Shown here in pieces: positions 35,752 to 44,030 of a DNA stretch of 64,000 nucleotides. Numbering within the stretch: the first letter of the stretch is position 1; every line of letters starts with the position of its first letter. The notes beneath the pieces are model-generated. The model did no database searches. It saw only the letters and a list, made by a program, of their open reading frames with translations, and was not told the origin of the DNA. The stretch comes from Pigmentibacter sp. JX0631 (GTDB lineage: Bacteria; Bdellovibrionota_B; Oligoflexia; Silvanigrellales; Silvanigrellaceae). Location: the NCBI RefSeq assembly GCF_029873255.1, contig NZ_CP123622.1:2951001-3015000 (forward strand). Direction: 5' to 3'. A program made the position numbers and the translations under genes.

Positions 35752-36357
35752 ATGTTTAATTCTAATGAGTGCGAAATTAAAATTATTAGTAGAAAAGAAT
35801 GTCTAGATTTTATTAAACTCTATCACTATCAGCCAGGGCTACCTGCAGTTACATGGAACTATGGAATATTTTATAATGGTATAATCATTGGTGCAATAGC
35901 TTTTGCACCACCCAGTTCACCAACTATATATAAATTATTTAGAGGGATATTTAAGAAAAAAACAATTTTTCAATTATCAAAATTTGCATTATCACATTTA
36001 GCACCTAAAAACACGGGTTCTTACGCTCTTTCTAAATGTCTAAAAATATTTAAAAAAGAAAGACCAAAAATAGAGTGCATTATTACTTATTGCGATATGG
36101 AAAGAGGTTACAAAGGAACTGTATTTCGTGCCGCAAATTGGATTGATATCGGCCTTTCTTGTAAAGGAGGCGCTCAAGCTTATTATCATGGGAGAAAAAG
36201 AATTACAGCGCGAGAATTTAATCGATTTAATAATTTAAATATTAAAAATCATTATAGAAAAGAGAAACGTACAATAAAAATAAGATATATATATTTATTT
36301 GATCGAAAAATTCACGATTTTCTTTTAGAATTAGATTCAAATTCTGTTAAGGAGTAG
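35752..36357 (+). CDS. Mom-like GNAT-fold protein (putative adenine hypermodification), transposon cargo
   Basis: The 201-residue protein follows the pattern I know from the phage Mu Mom family. An HY pair occurs near the start (LYHYQPGLPAVTWNYGIFY), then GIIIGAIAFAPPSSPTIYK, a QLSKFALSHLAPKNT segment, and the core IITYCDMERGYKGTVFRAAN followed by WIDIGLS and a YHGR motif. Mom converts adenine in DNA to a carbamoylmethyl form that blocks restriction enzymes. Mu Mom is a little longer (~230). If correct, the transposon carries its own anti-restriction mark, as Mu does. A different GNAT-related activity is the main alternative. Family assignment is from memory of motifs, not from a search. Confidence 0.7.
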   Translation: MFNSNECEIKIISRKECLDFIKLYHYQPGLPAVTWNYGIFYNGIIIGAIAFAPPSSPTIYKLFRGIFKKKTIFQLSKFALSHLAPKNTGSYALSKCLKIFKKERPKIECIITYCDMERGYKGTVFRAANWIDIGLSCKGGAQAYYHGRKRITAREFNRFNNLNIKNHYRKEKRTIKIRYIYLFDRKIHDFLLELDSNSVKE

Positions 36358-36424
36358 TTAAAAATTTGATTTATATATTTATTAAATTAAAGAGCCGTAT
36401 TTTTTTAGCTATAGAGTTATCATT

Positions 36425-36454
36425 TATTCTCACAAATGACCGTTTTTGAGAATA
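36425..36454 (+). other. Putative res (resolvase) site
   Basis: A perfect 8-bp inverted repeat, TATTCTCA (36425-36432) and TGAGAATA (36447-36454), spans 30 bases. This is the size of a crossover subsite for serine resolvases. It lies 120 bases upstream of tniR. The stretch 36499-36550 has partial copies (TTCTCAATAACC, ATTCTTGTTCTG) that could be accessory subsites. Confidence 0.6.
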
Positions 36455-36574
36455 TTTCTATGTGAAAATTCAGATCGCATTACCATTGGAAAACTTCTTT
36501 CTCAATAACCATTCTTGATTCTAAATTCTTGTTCTGATAACTTCAGATGAGTTTTGAGAAGGAGAAGCTATAAA

Positions 36575-37141
36575 ATGCTTATTGGTTATGCAAGGGTTTC
36601 AACACTAGAGCAAAATCTAGATTTACAAGAAAAAGCATTGCAAAAATCAGGTTGCAACAAAATCTTTGTGGATAAAGCAAGCGGAAGTCGCTCTGCACGA
36701 CCTGGATTAGAAAAATCTCTTGAACAATTAAGAGAAGGCGACACTTTTATCGTTTGGAAATTAGATCGTCTTGGAAGAAACATCAAAGATCTAATCGATT
36801 TTGTAAAAGATCTTGAAGCTAAAAAAATCGAATTTAAAAGTCTCACTGATAATATTGATACTTCGACTCCTTCTGGGCGTTTCTTCTTTCATACAATGGC
36901 TGCACTTGCTCAAATGGAACGAGAACTCATTATAGAGCGCACTAAAGCTGGTTTAAAAGCTGCTAAGGAACGTGGTAGAATTGGTGGCAGAAAAAGAAGA
37001 ATGACTGCAAATAAACTTGAATCTGCAAAAAAATTACTAAGCAGTGGAACCCCTCCAAAAGATGTGGCAATGAGTTTGGGTGTTTCTATTCCTACTCTGT
37101 ATCGATGGCTGCCAGCCCATACTCACTCTGAAGCTTCATAA
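36575..37141 (+). CDS. tniR: Serine resolvase of the transposon
   Basis: About 188 residues, a small serine recombinase: MLIGYARVSTLEQNLDLQ with the catalytic Ser, SARPGLEKSL, VWKLDRLGR, and the helix E segment MAALAQMERELIIERT. It ends in a helix-turn-helix (PKDVAMSLGVSIPTLYRW). It resolves cointegrates at res. The ATG at 36575 follows GAAGGAG and is preferred to a TTG seven codons earlier that lies upstream of this RBS. It ends 92 bases before the right transposon terminus. Confidence 0.93.
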   Translation: MLIGYARVSTLEQNLDLQEKALQKSGCNKIFVDKASGSRSARPGLEKSLEQLREGDTFIVWKLDRLGRNIKDLIDFVKDLEAKKIEFKSLTDNIDTSTPSGRFFFHTMAALAQMERELIIERTKAGLKAAKERGRIGGRKRRMTANKLESAKKLLSSGTPPKDVAMSLGVSIPTLYRWLPAHTHSEAS

Positions 37142-37188
37142 AATCATTTAAACTAAAGGGCGTTGATCTTATTCAGATATTTTAAAAA

Positions 37189-37233
37189 TGACATCCTCTT
37201 TGGAAATTTGGACATCCACTATGGAAAATGACA
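37189..37233 (-). repeat. Right transposon end with two TniA-binding repeats
   Basis: Two inverted copies of the ~19-bp end repeat lie at 37189-37207 and 37210-37228. The terminal GGAAAATGACA mirrors the left end. A 4-left/2-right arrangement is asymmetric, as in other Tn402-like elements. Confidence 0.85.
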
Positions 37234-37238
37234 AAAAT
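37234..37238. repeat. Target-site duplication, right copy
   Basis: AAAAT directly after the right end, matching 29864-29868. Confidence 0.85.
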
Positions 37239-37357
37239 ATTTTATTGAATCTTTTCTAAAAAATTAAAATTGTTATGAAAAGTGTTTTTCTGTGAGCTTA
37301 GTTTTCTAGATCAAGAAAAATTATTGAATACTATTAAAAAGAGAATAGATAAATGTT

Positions 37358-37561
37358 TTAATTAATAACTACAGAATTACTTGCCATTTTTTCATAAAAT
37401 GAATAAGTCATATAGTAAATACCATCTTTGTAATCTATTTCGTTACTATTTCCAGAATCTTCAAAAATTAAATTCGGGTTCTCTTCTTTTGCAACAGAAG
37501 ATAAAGATAAGGCTGTAAAAAATGTAACAATAGATATTTTGCACAAATTTGAAATTCTCAT
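37358..37561 (-). CDS. Small secreted protein of unknown function
   Basis: A 67-residue product with an N-terminal signal peptide (hydrophobic run SIVTFFTALSLSSVA, cleavage likely after VAKE or nearby). An acidic mature part of ~45 residues follows (FEDSGNSNEIDYKDG). A strong RBS, GGAGGGG, sits just before the ATG, supporting that it is real. No family recognised. The transposon inserted 120 bases downstream of its stop. Confidence 0.6.
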   Translation of the reverse strand: MRISNLCKISIVTFFTALSLSSVAKEENPNLIFEDSGNSNEIDYKDGIYYMTYSFYEKMASNSVVIN

Positions 37562-37696
37562 TTACCCCTCCAAATAAAATTTTAACTATTTTGAATAAGT
37601 TTAACTTAAAAGATTTTAATTACAATTGGTTATGTCAATATTTTTTTGTGAATAATCGGAAACAAGTATTTTTTTGAATTCTTTTTATATTGTGAT

Positions 37697-39100
37697 TTAA
37701 AAAAATTGTAATAATCCAAAATTAAATCCAAAGGTATTAAACGGATTTAAAGTATAAGCATAATCAAAGCGTAAAGCCACCCGATTAATTTTTAGGGGTA
37801 AGATCCTAATCCCAGTTCCCACACTTACACCAGTAAATTTATTAAAAATACCTGGAAAAGTATCAGCCGCATAACCTACATCGGAGAAAAATGCATGTTG
37901 TAAAGCTATGTATTCAGTAACTAAACTTGGTACTCTAAGTTCAAAATTACTAAACCACGAGTATTTTCCTGAAAACTCTCCATCATAAAAACCTCTTAAT
38001 TTATCTAGTCCCCCAACAAAAAATTGCTGAGAAGTAACATCACTTGAAGTGGCGCTTATATTGCTACGCATAGCAAAAACAGTATATTTAGGTAGAGGAA
38101 TAATTCCAAAATCAAAATTAGATTTATAATATAATAGAGTGCTATTTACTGAGGTATAATTATCTTCCTTACTGGGGTATCCTTGGAGAGTAGAATCAAT
38201 TATAGTAACATAACTTAAGCCATCAGATTTTAATCCATCATAATTTATTTTTCCAAGAGTTAATCTTGTTTCAAGTGCTAGAGATGAGGTAGAAGCTGGT
38301 ACATTATATTTTCGATTTTTATTGTTTTCTGAATCAGATGCTGCTATTCCTTCTTCAGAAATGTAATTATTAAGATATAAAAAGCCAAGACCAATAAAAA
38401 AAGAAGGTGTAATTTTTAAATCTGTAAATAAATTTATCATGTCTCTTTGATTTGAAAATGTTCCTAAAATATCTCGATCATGATTATAAACATGAAAAAC
38501 ATTATGTTCTTTAGTTAAATAACTCACAATATTAAAAGCACTACCTAAAACACTTGGATTTCTAAAGTAAACAAAAGTAGAGCAGTTATTATTTTTACAA
38601 CCATATGTAAAATTAAAGGTATATAATCTACCTATAAAATTGGTTTCGTAAAGTCCAAGAACTAAATATGAAGTACCACCCCCAGAACCGGCTAAAAAAT
38701 AAGGTAATAGGGTCCATTTTTCTTCTATTTCAAAGCGAACGATAAGCCTATTTTTATCATCTAAATATAAGGTGACATCTATTTTTGAAAATACTTGCAG
38801 ATTTTTTAAATTCTGCATAGAAACTCTTAATTTTTCTGAGGTAAAAGCTTCGTTTTCTTCAAGTTCTAAATTATTTTCAATGACATCATCACTAGTTCTG
38901 AAATTACCTTGAAAATCTAAGTCAGCTATAATCATACCTTCAGCTACTTTGGGTGTAATTATAGTATAATTTTTAATATCTAATTCGTTTGATTCTTGAG
39001 CGAAACATGAATTAATAGAATAGAATGTACAAGAAAGTAGAAGTTCACAAATAGTAATAAATAAATAAAATGAAATTACTTTCTTTTTAAAAATTAACAA
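37697..39100 (-). CDS. Omp85/BamA-family outer-membrane protein with one POTRA domain
   Basis: The 467-residue protein has a signal sequence (~1-34), then one POTRA-like domain (~50-130, DLDFQGNFRTSDDVIENNL and LKNLQVFSKIDVTLYLDD). A 16-strand-type beta barrel follows, with VGGLDKLRGFYDGEFSG in the position of the conserved VRGY/F motif of Omp85 loop 6. It ends FGLLQFF, an aromatic C-terminal beta signal. It is shorter than BamA (~800) and nearer to small surface-antigen proteins of unknown cargo. A TetR gene lies 15 bases upstream on the same strand. Confidence 0.75.
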   Translation of the reverse strand: MLIFKKKVISFYLFITICELLLSCTFYSINSCFAQESNELDIKNYTIITPKVAEGMIIADLDFQGNFRTSDDVIENNLELEENEAFTSEKLRVSMQNLKNLQVFSKIDVTLYLDDKNRLIVRFEIEEKWTLLPYFLAGSGGGTSYLVLGLYETNFIGRLYTFNFTYGCKNNNCSTFVYFRNPSVLGSAFNIVSYLTKEHNVFHVYNHDRDILGTFSNQRDMINLFTDLKITPSFFIGLGFLYLNNYISEEGIAASDSENNKNRKYNVPASTSSLALETRLTLGKINYDGLKSDGLSYVTIIDSTLQGYPSKEDNYTSVNSTLLYYKSNFDFGIIPLPKYTVFAMRSNISATSSDVTSQQFFVGGLDKLRGFYDGEFSGKYSWFSNFELRVPSLVTEYIALQHAFFSDVGYAADTFPGIFNKFTGVSVGTGIRILPLKINRVALRFDYAYTLNPFNTFGFNFGLLQFF

Positions 39101-39115
39101 AATACTTATCCTAGA

Positions 39116-39712
39116 TTATTTTTTAATAACTAAAAAACTGAGAATGGCTTCTTCACTGTTTTTTACTATTTCATCATAGTTAAAGACACCTTCGTCAAAT
39201 AGCCATTGTAATGCAATTCCATCGATCATTGCAATTATCATACTAGCAAATTGTAGGGCTTCGCCTTTTCTAAAAACACCTTGAGTGATTCCGTGTTGAA
39301 TGATGATAGCAATTGAATTTCTAAATTTTGCGTAATGACTCGCCACTTCTTGTCTTACTTTTTCTTTTTGATCAATTTGAGTCCAAAAGTCCATATTTAT
39401 TCTATAATACTCACGTTTATTTTGGACTATACTCGAACACATCCAAATAACATTAGAGAGCCGAGTAATAGGATCTGAATTTAGGTCGCCCGAGTGAAGA
39501 AGATTTTCTATATCCGAACTGACATGGTCGAGAACCGTCATCATTAAATCTTCTTTATTTAAAAAATAATAATGAATAATTCCTTTCGAAACATCGGCAA
39601 CTCTTGCAACATCTTGCATAGAAAAGTTACTGTAGCCATAACGAGTGATACATTCAATGGTGGCATTGATGATTTGAGTTTTTCTTTCTGAAGCAAGATC
39701 GGAGCGGCTCAT
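39116..39712 (-). CDS. TetR/AcrR-family transcriptional regulator
   Basis: The 198-residue protein has an N-terminal DNA-binding domain (residues ~10-55, IECITRYGYSNFSMQDVARV then DVSKGIIHYYFLNKEDLM) that is strongly TetR-like and close to the BetI subgroup. The C-terminal half is a helical ligand-binding domain. It is first in a two-gene operon with the Omp85-like protein and divergent from the 39860 operon. A short inverted repeat, TCTGGG...CCCAGA (39748-39775), in the shared upstream region could be its operator. Confidence 0.88.
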   Translation of the reverse strand: MSRSDLASERKTQIINATIECITRYGYSNFSMQDVARVADVSKGIIHYYFLNKEDLMMTVLDHVSSDIENLLHSGDLNSDPITRLSNVIWMCSSIVQNKREYYRINMDFWTQIDQKEKVRQEVASHYAKFRNSIAIIIQHGITQGVFRKGEALQFASMIIAMIDGIALQWLFDEGVFNYDEIVKNSEEAILSFLVIKK

Positions 39713-39859
39713 AATTATTATTCCTGTATTGAATCGTCAATTTCGTATCTGGGAAGGAACTGATACTCCCCCAGAATCTAAAATAGCTTAAGATCATAGT
39801 AGAATGAGTCAAGAGAATCATTTCAATTCAAAGGAAACTTAAGGTCTAGGGAAAGACAT

Positions 39860-41425
39860 ATGTACGATTTGCTTCAGGTTATGCAGCAAGATGGGTACCT
39901 GTCTTCTGGAGAACTCATAGCCTTAAGAAAAACATGCAAAGAACTAGGTGAAAATCCAGTTCGTATATTGCGTTCATTAAATATAGCTTCACCCGAGCAA
40001 ATACAAGAATATTTACAAAGATATTTTAGAGTTAATGCTTTAGGGGATCAGGCAATTACGTTGTTAAATGAATCATATCAATCATATATTCCTATTGATA
40101 TTGCCGTTCACTATAGTTGTTTTGGTTTGGGTGAAGAAAACTCTGCGATATATGTTGCAATGGAAGACCCTTCTGATAGGGGGACAGTTCAACAGTTACG
40201 TTTTTTTTTAAATAAACGAATCATTCCTATTGCTGCTACAGTCTTTCAATTGGCAGAAGGTCTGCATAAAATATATCGAATTAGTATTCCAAATTTAAAG
40301 TTAACAACCGTGATTGAACGCTCAAGAGGAGTGATAGGTGGATTAAGATATGAGGCTTCTTATGAAACTAGTGCTCTTGCCATTGATGGTGATAAACAAA
40401 TTAACAATCTTGCAAAATTAGAGGCAGATAATGTTAATGAATTTGTAAATAAAGGTTCAAAGAAAAATAAAACTAGTGCCCCAGGGCATGATGATGAAGA
40501 ACCATCACCAGAAATTGCATTTCCAGAGATGAATAACACTATTTATACACCAAGTCCGACTGTGGGTTTTATTGATGGAAGTAGTGGAGAAATTGCAAAA
40601 GGAGTTTTAGATGTTGAGGAGTCTAAAAAGGAAGTAAAGGCAGAAACAGGAAGTACGACATCTGAACCTGTGCAACCTTCCAACGCTTCTCCAAGCGAAG
40701 CTCCGGCAGAAGAAGGAATTAGTGAAGAGAGTGCAGCAGTTAGTGCAGCCCCAAGCGAAGCTCCGGCAGAAGAAGGAATTAGTGAAGAGAGTGCAGCAGT
40801 TAGTGCAGCCCCAAGCGAAGCTCCGGCAGAAGAAGGAATTAGTGAAGAGAGTGCATTAGAAAGTGCTGAAGTTAACGAAACAGCTAATAATGTACCGGCA
40901 GAAGAAGGAATTAGTGAAGAGAGTGCATTAGAAAGTGCTGAGGTTAACGAAACAGCTAATAATGTAACGGCAGAAGAAGGAATAAGCGAAGAGAGTGCAT
41001 TAGAAAGTGCTGAGGTTAACGAAACAGCTAGCGAAGCTCCTAGGGAAGAAGAAATTAGTGAAGATATTGAACTTACAGATTCAGATCAGGAAAATTCCAT
41101 ATCATCAAATGAGCCAATAATTACAGAAGAAAACTCAGATGAGCTTGATGATAAGCAAATATCCGAGTTATCTGCTTTGGCAAGCATAGCTTCAGTTAAG
41201 TTAACTATGCTTAGTAATCAGTCTCAAGCTATAAATTACATGAATTCAATTTTACAAAATCATAATATTTCAGTTTCATTTGATGGAAACAATACATATG
41301 AAATTAAAGGTCAAAATTTCTCATCAGTTGGTGATTCTAAATCCATTTTAAATCAAAGCGATAATAAAATTTACTATGCACTTGATCCAATTTTAAAACA
41401 AATTTTAAAAATGAAGTTAGAATAA
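39860..41425 (+). CDS. MshEN-type (GspE N-terminal) domain protein with acidic repeat region
   Basis: 521 residues. Residues ~1-150 resemble the N-terminal domain of type II secretion/type IV pilus ATPases ([39 protein letters not shown]-like end), a fold that in MshE binds cyclic di-GMP. No ATPase domain follows. Residues ~275-395 are acidic repeats built on [10 protein letters not shown] (five good copies), followed by a ~100-residue C-terminal segment with no recognised fold. It is followed by a methyl-accepting protein and a flagellin-like gene on the same strand, which suggests a motility-control module. Confidence 0.65.
   Translation: MYDLLQVMQQDGYLSSGELIALRKTCKELGENPVRILRSLNIASPEQIQEYLQRYFRVNALGDQAITLLNESYQSYIPIDIAVHYSCFGLGEENSAIYVAMEDPSDRGTVQQLRFFLNKRIIPIAATVFQLAEGLHKIYRISIPNLKLTTVIERSRGVIGGLRYEASYETSALAIDGDKQINNLAKLEADNVNEFVNKGSKKNKTSAPGHDDEEPSPEIAFPEMNNTIYTPSPTVGFIDGSSGEIAKGVLDVEESKKEVKAETGSTTSEPVQPSNASPSEAPAEEGISEESAAVSAAPSEAPAEEGISEESAAVSAAPSEAPAEEGISEESALESAEVNETANNVPAEEGISEESALESAEVNETANNVTAEEGISEESALESAEVNETASEAPREEEISEDIELTDSDQENSISSNEPIITEENSDELDDKQISELSALASIASVKLTMLSNQSQAINYMNSILQNHNISVSFDGNNTYEIKGQNFSSVGDSKSILNQSDNKIYYALDPILKQILKMKLE
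40691..41045 (+). repeat. In-frame tandem repeats coding [10 protein letters not shown] units
   Basis: 60-bp units at 40691-40750 and 40751-40810 are identical. A third begins at 40811 and then changes into 72-bp units ending ETANNV at ~40860-41040. Near-perfect DNA identity indicates recent expansion, so copy number probably varies between strains. Confidence 0.85.
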
Positions 41426-41444
41426 TTATTATTTGAGGTGTGAA

Positions 41445-43070
41445 GTGGAAAATGAACAAATGTCTTCGGATACAGGATTGTCGGCAGTTGATTGTATGGC
41501 ATCTATGTTGAATGCGCAAAGACAGTTGATTATTGCAATTCGACGTTTAAATGAATTGATTGCTTTTTCGCAAAGCACTGATATTGAAGGCGAACGTCAA
41601 TTGCTTCTTGCTCTCCAGGGGCAATTTAGAAAAATATCGGACAGTATTGCAAGTGTTACGGATAATTTAGGTAATTTACTTGAATTTAGAAAAACTAAAG
41701 ATCGAGAAATACAAAGAGCGTCATTTAATTTAGATAGTACAAGACAGGCTATTGGAGAAAGTATTGTTACTTTAAATGTTACTTCAGATTACATTCGGGA
41801 AAGTATTTTACTAAGTAGACACACATTAGCAGAAACCAGAAAAACAGCTGATAGAAGTAGAGCTTGGGGACGTTTAGGTTCAGATCTTTTGCATGACTTT
41901 AATACTTTTCAAGACCAAACAGAACAGCTTACTGAGGTTATAAAAAGCTGGGATGAGCTCATGAATAAAACACAAGTTTTGCAAAATGAAGTATTTCAGC
42001 ATTCGCAAACGACGCGTGAAGCAATTCAAGGAGTAACCTCTGCCATGATTGGCGGAAGAGATCGAATGAATGCGGTTCAAGAAAAAATTTCTATTTTAGC
42101 CAATCGGGTTGCTGACATTGGAAATATTATTGAAGTTATTGATGATATTTCTGAGCAGACAAATTTACTAGCATTAAATGCAAGTATTGAGGCTGCACGT
42201 GCTGGTGATCAAGGGAAAGGATTTGCTGTTGTTGCTGATGATATTCGAAAATTAGCTGAACGTTCTAGTACTGCAACTAGAGATATCTATGATCGAATAG
42301 AAGCAATACAAGAAGAAACGTCAGGCGCAATGGCAGCTATTCGAGAAGGACATGCTGTTATAGAGGCGGGAGTAAAAAAAGCGGATACAGCCGATGCTTT
42401 ATTAAAAGAATTGAGAGAAAAAATTGGCCAACTATCAAGACAAGCTATTGGATTAGATGATCAATTAGGAACAGCAAAAAATTTGAGTGAAGGTAACAAG
42501 TCGAGAACTAGAGAAATGTTTAGGACTATCAGAAAAATTACAGAAACAGCTACATTTGCCCGGGATTTAGTAACTCAAGTAGAAACAAGTTTAACAAGTA
42601 TTGTCGCTGCTGGAACCAGTAGTTTAGCAGCAATACAAGTAGAAATAAAAAAATTATTAGACATCGTTAGTAATCTTGAGCAAGCGCAAAGCGTTGTAAG
42701 GCAAGTTCATGATTGGGTTCATCATGTTTCAGTTACTTTAGGAGAAGCTAAATCTGATTCAGAAGTTGCAGCAAATCAATGTTCAAGTGGACTTCATCAA
42801 GTAGAAATTTCTTTTAAACATTTGGATACAGAGCGTTCTTCTTTAGAAACTATGCAACAGGTATGTAAAGATATATCTGGTTGTGTTGATAAAGTAATAT
42901 TAGCAAGTGAATATTTAAAAAATATGTTGAACCAAGGTGTATCTTTAAACGTAGGTTCACCTGGTGAAGTTTTAATTTTAAAAGAAGATGGAAAATTTAC
43001 TTTAGTTGATTATACAGTAAATAAACAAGATGAAACAAACAATTCAAGTGGTGTTAAGGAAGCAAGTTAA
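41445..43070 (+). CDS. Cytoplasmic methyl-accepting chemotaxis protein
   Basis: About 541 residues without any membrane helix or recognised sensor domain, mostly coiled coil. The conserved signalling tip is intact: [20 protein letters not shown] then [19 protein letters not shown]. It therefore should couple to CheA/CheW. The GTG at 41445 is chosen because GAGGTG lies 4 bases upstream; the TTG at 41433 lies upstream of that site. It starts 19 bases after the MshEN-domain gene and ends directly before the flagellin-like gene. The input may come from its partner gene product. Confidence 0.85.
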   Translation: MENEQMSSDTGLSAVDCMASMLNAQRQLIIAIRRLNELIAFSQSTDIEGERQLLLALQGQFRKISDSIASVTDNLGNLLEFRKTKDREIQRASFNLDSTRQAIGESIVTLNVTSDYIRESILLSRHTLAETRKTADRSRAWGRLGSDLLHDFNTFQDQTEQLTEVIKSWDELMNKTQVLQNEVFQHSQTTREAIQGVTSAMIGGRDRMNAVQEKISILANRVADIGNIIEVIDDISEQTNLLALNASIEAARAGDQGKGFAVVADDIRKLAERSSTATRDIYDRIEAIQEETSGAMAAIREGHAVIEAGVKKADTADALLKELREKIGQLSRQAIGLDDQLGTAKNLSEGNKSRTREMFRTIRKITETATFARDLVTQVETSLTSIVAAGTSSLAAIQVEIKKLLDIVSNLEQAQSVVRQVHDWVHHVSVTLGEAKSDSEVAANQCSSGLHQVEISFKHLDTERSSLETMQQVCKDISGCVDKVILASEYLKNMLNQGVSLNVGSPGEVLILKEDGKFTLVDYTVNKQDETNNSSGVKEAS

Positions 43071-44027
43071 ATGGGTTTGAGAATTACTGGTACGAGCATT
43101 GTAGAATCAAATCTTACAAAAGCACAAAAAGATTATGACAATAGTCTTGAAAAATTGTCATCAGGTGTTCGATTTACTCGTAGCGAACCTATGCCAGCTG
43201 AACGAGCGCGTTCAGATATGCTAATGGCAAAAATGCGTGAATTAAACGTTTATAAGCAAAATGCAAACGAAGGTTTATCTTTTACAGAAAGTGTTGATTC
43301 TTCTTTAAGTGCAATTTCAAATACCGTTATAAGATTAAAAGAATTAGTAGCGCAATCAATAAATCCTGCATTATCTGATAAAGAAAGAGGTTTTTTATTT
43401 GTAGAATATCAAGCTAATTATGATTCACTTGTTTCAACTTCTTCAACAATTGCCCATGCTGGAAAAGAATTATTTAGCACAGATGCAAATGATGCATCTG
43501 AATTTCAAGGAATAGGGCGTGGAAATGGATTTAGTACCAAATCTATTAAAATTAGAGTTTCAGCACCAGCAAATTCCGATGGTAAAGATGTTGGGCTGAT
43601 AGAAATAAACGATTTAGATAAAATCAAAGTTCATCCTGAAGATTTGGGAATTAAATCAGCAGAAAATCTAGTTAATGCTGAAGATGGAGTGTCTATTGAT
43701 GATGTTTTGGATAATTTTGGTGCAAGCAATGTCAAAGAATTAGGGGAAAGTTTTAATCAAGCGCATTTACAGGTTTCGGAACAAAGGGCGAATATTGGTG
43801 CTGCCACATCTCGTCTTTCAAGCGCACTAAGTTCAATTAATGTTGCATATGAAAATACAGCCGCAGCAAATTCAAGAATTCGCGATGTAGATTATGCAAT
43901 AGAAATTACGAATCTTGCCAAAGCTAATATTTTAGTTCAGGCAAGTACAAGCTTATTAGCTCAAAAAAACCAGCATTCTACCCAAAATATCCTAACATTA
44001 ATTAAAAGTGTAGATAATAAATCATAA
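43071..44027 (+). CDS. Divergent flagellin-like protein
   Basis: The 318-residue protein starts MGLRITGTSIVESNLTKAQK and keeps flagellin N- and C-terminal helices (LEKLSSGVRFTR; AAANSRIRDVDYAIEITNL). Key N-terminal signatures are lost: flagellin has ASDDAAGLAIS where this has SEPMPAERARSD. The end is NQHSTQNILTLIKSVDNKS instead of QSPGAAMRLLG. It could be a minor filament or hook-junction subunit. The start abuts the MCP stop and follows AAGGAAG. Its co-transcription with a receptor gene is unusual. Confidence 0.75.
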   Translation: MGLRITGTSIVESNLTKAQKDYDNSLEKLSSGVRFTRSEPMPAERARSDMLMAKMRELNVYKQNANEGLSFTESVDSSLSAISNTVIRLKELVAQSINPALSDKERGFLFVEYQANYDSLVSTSSTIAHAGKELFSTDANDASEFQGIGRGNGFSTKSIKIRVSAPANSDGKDVGLIEINDLDKIKVHPEDLGIKSAENLVNAEDGVSIDDVLDNFGASNVKELGESFNQAHLQVSEQRANIGAATSRLSSALSSINVAYENTAAANSRIRDVDYAIEITNLAKANILVQASTSLLAQKNQHSTQNILTLIKSVDNKS

Positions 44028-44030
44028 TTT

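Larger units (their letters stand above)
29869..37233. mobile_element. Complete Tn402/Tn5053-type transposon, 7365 bp
   Basis: The ends are inverted repeats beginning TGTCATTTTCCA on both sides, flanked by a 5-bp duplication. Gene order is tniA, tniB, tniQ (rightward), ASCH-domain gene (leftward), then an unknown membrane-tailed protein, a Mom-like protein, a res-like site and a serine resolvase (rightward). All four transposition genes appear full length, so the element could be active. In known Tn5053 relatives, tniR follows tniQ closely and cargo lies on the other side; here the cargo lies between tniQ and the resolvase. It inserted between genes without breaking any. Confidence 0.93.

Noticed and set aside
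29869-37233. CRISPR-associated transposon
   Set aside because: TniA/TniB/TniQ resemble the Tn7-like core, but there are no cas genes and no repeat array in or near the element.
39748-39775. TetR operator TCTGGG...CCCAGA
   Set aside because: The half sites are only 6 bp with a 16-base gap; too weak to annotate as an operator, so it is mentioned only as a candidate.
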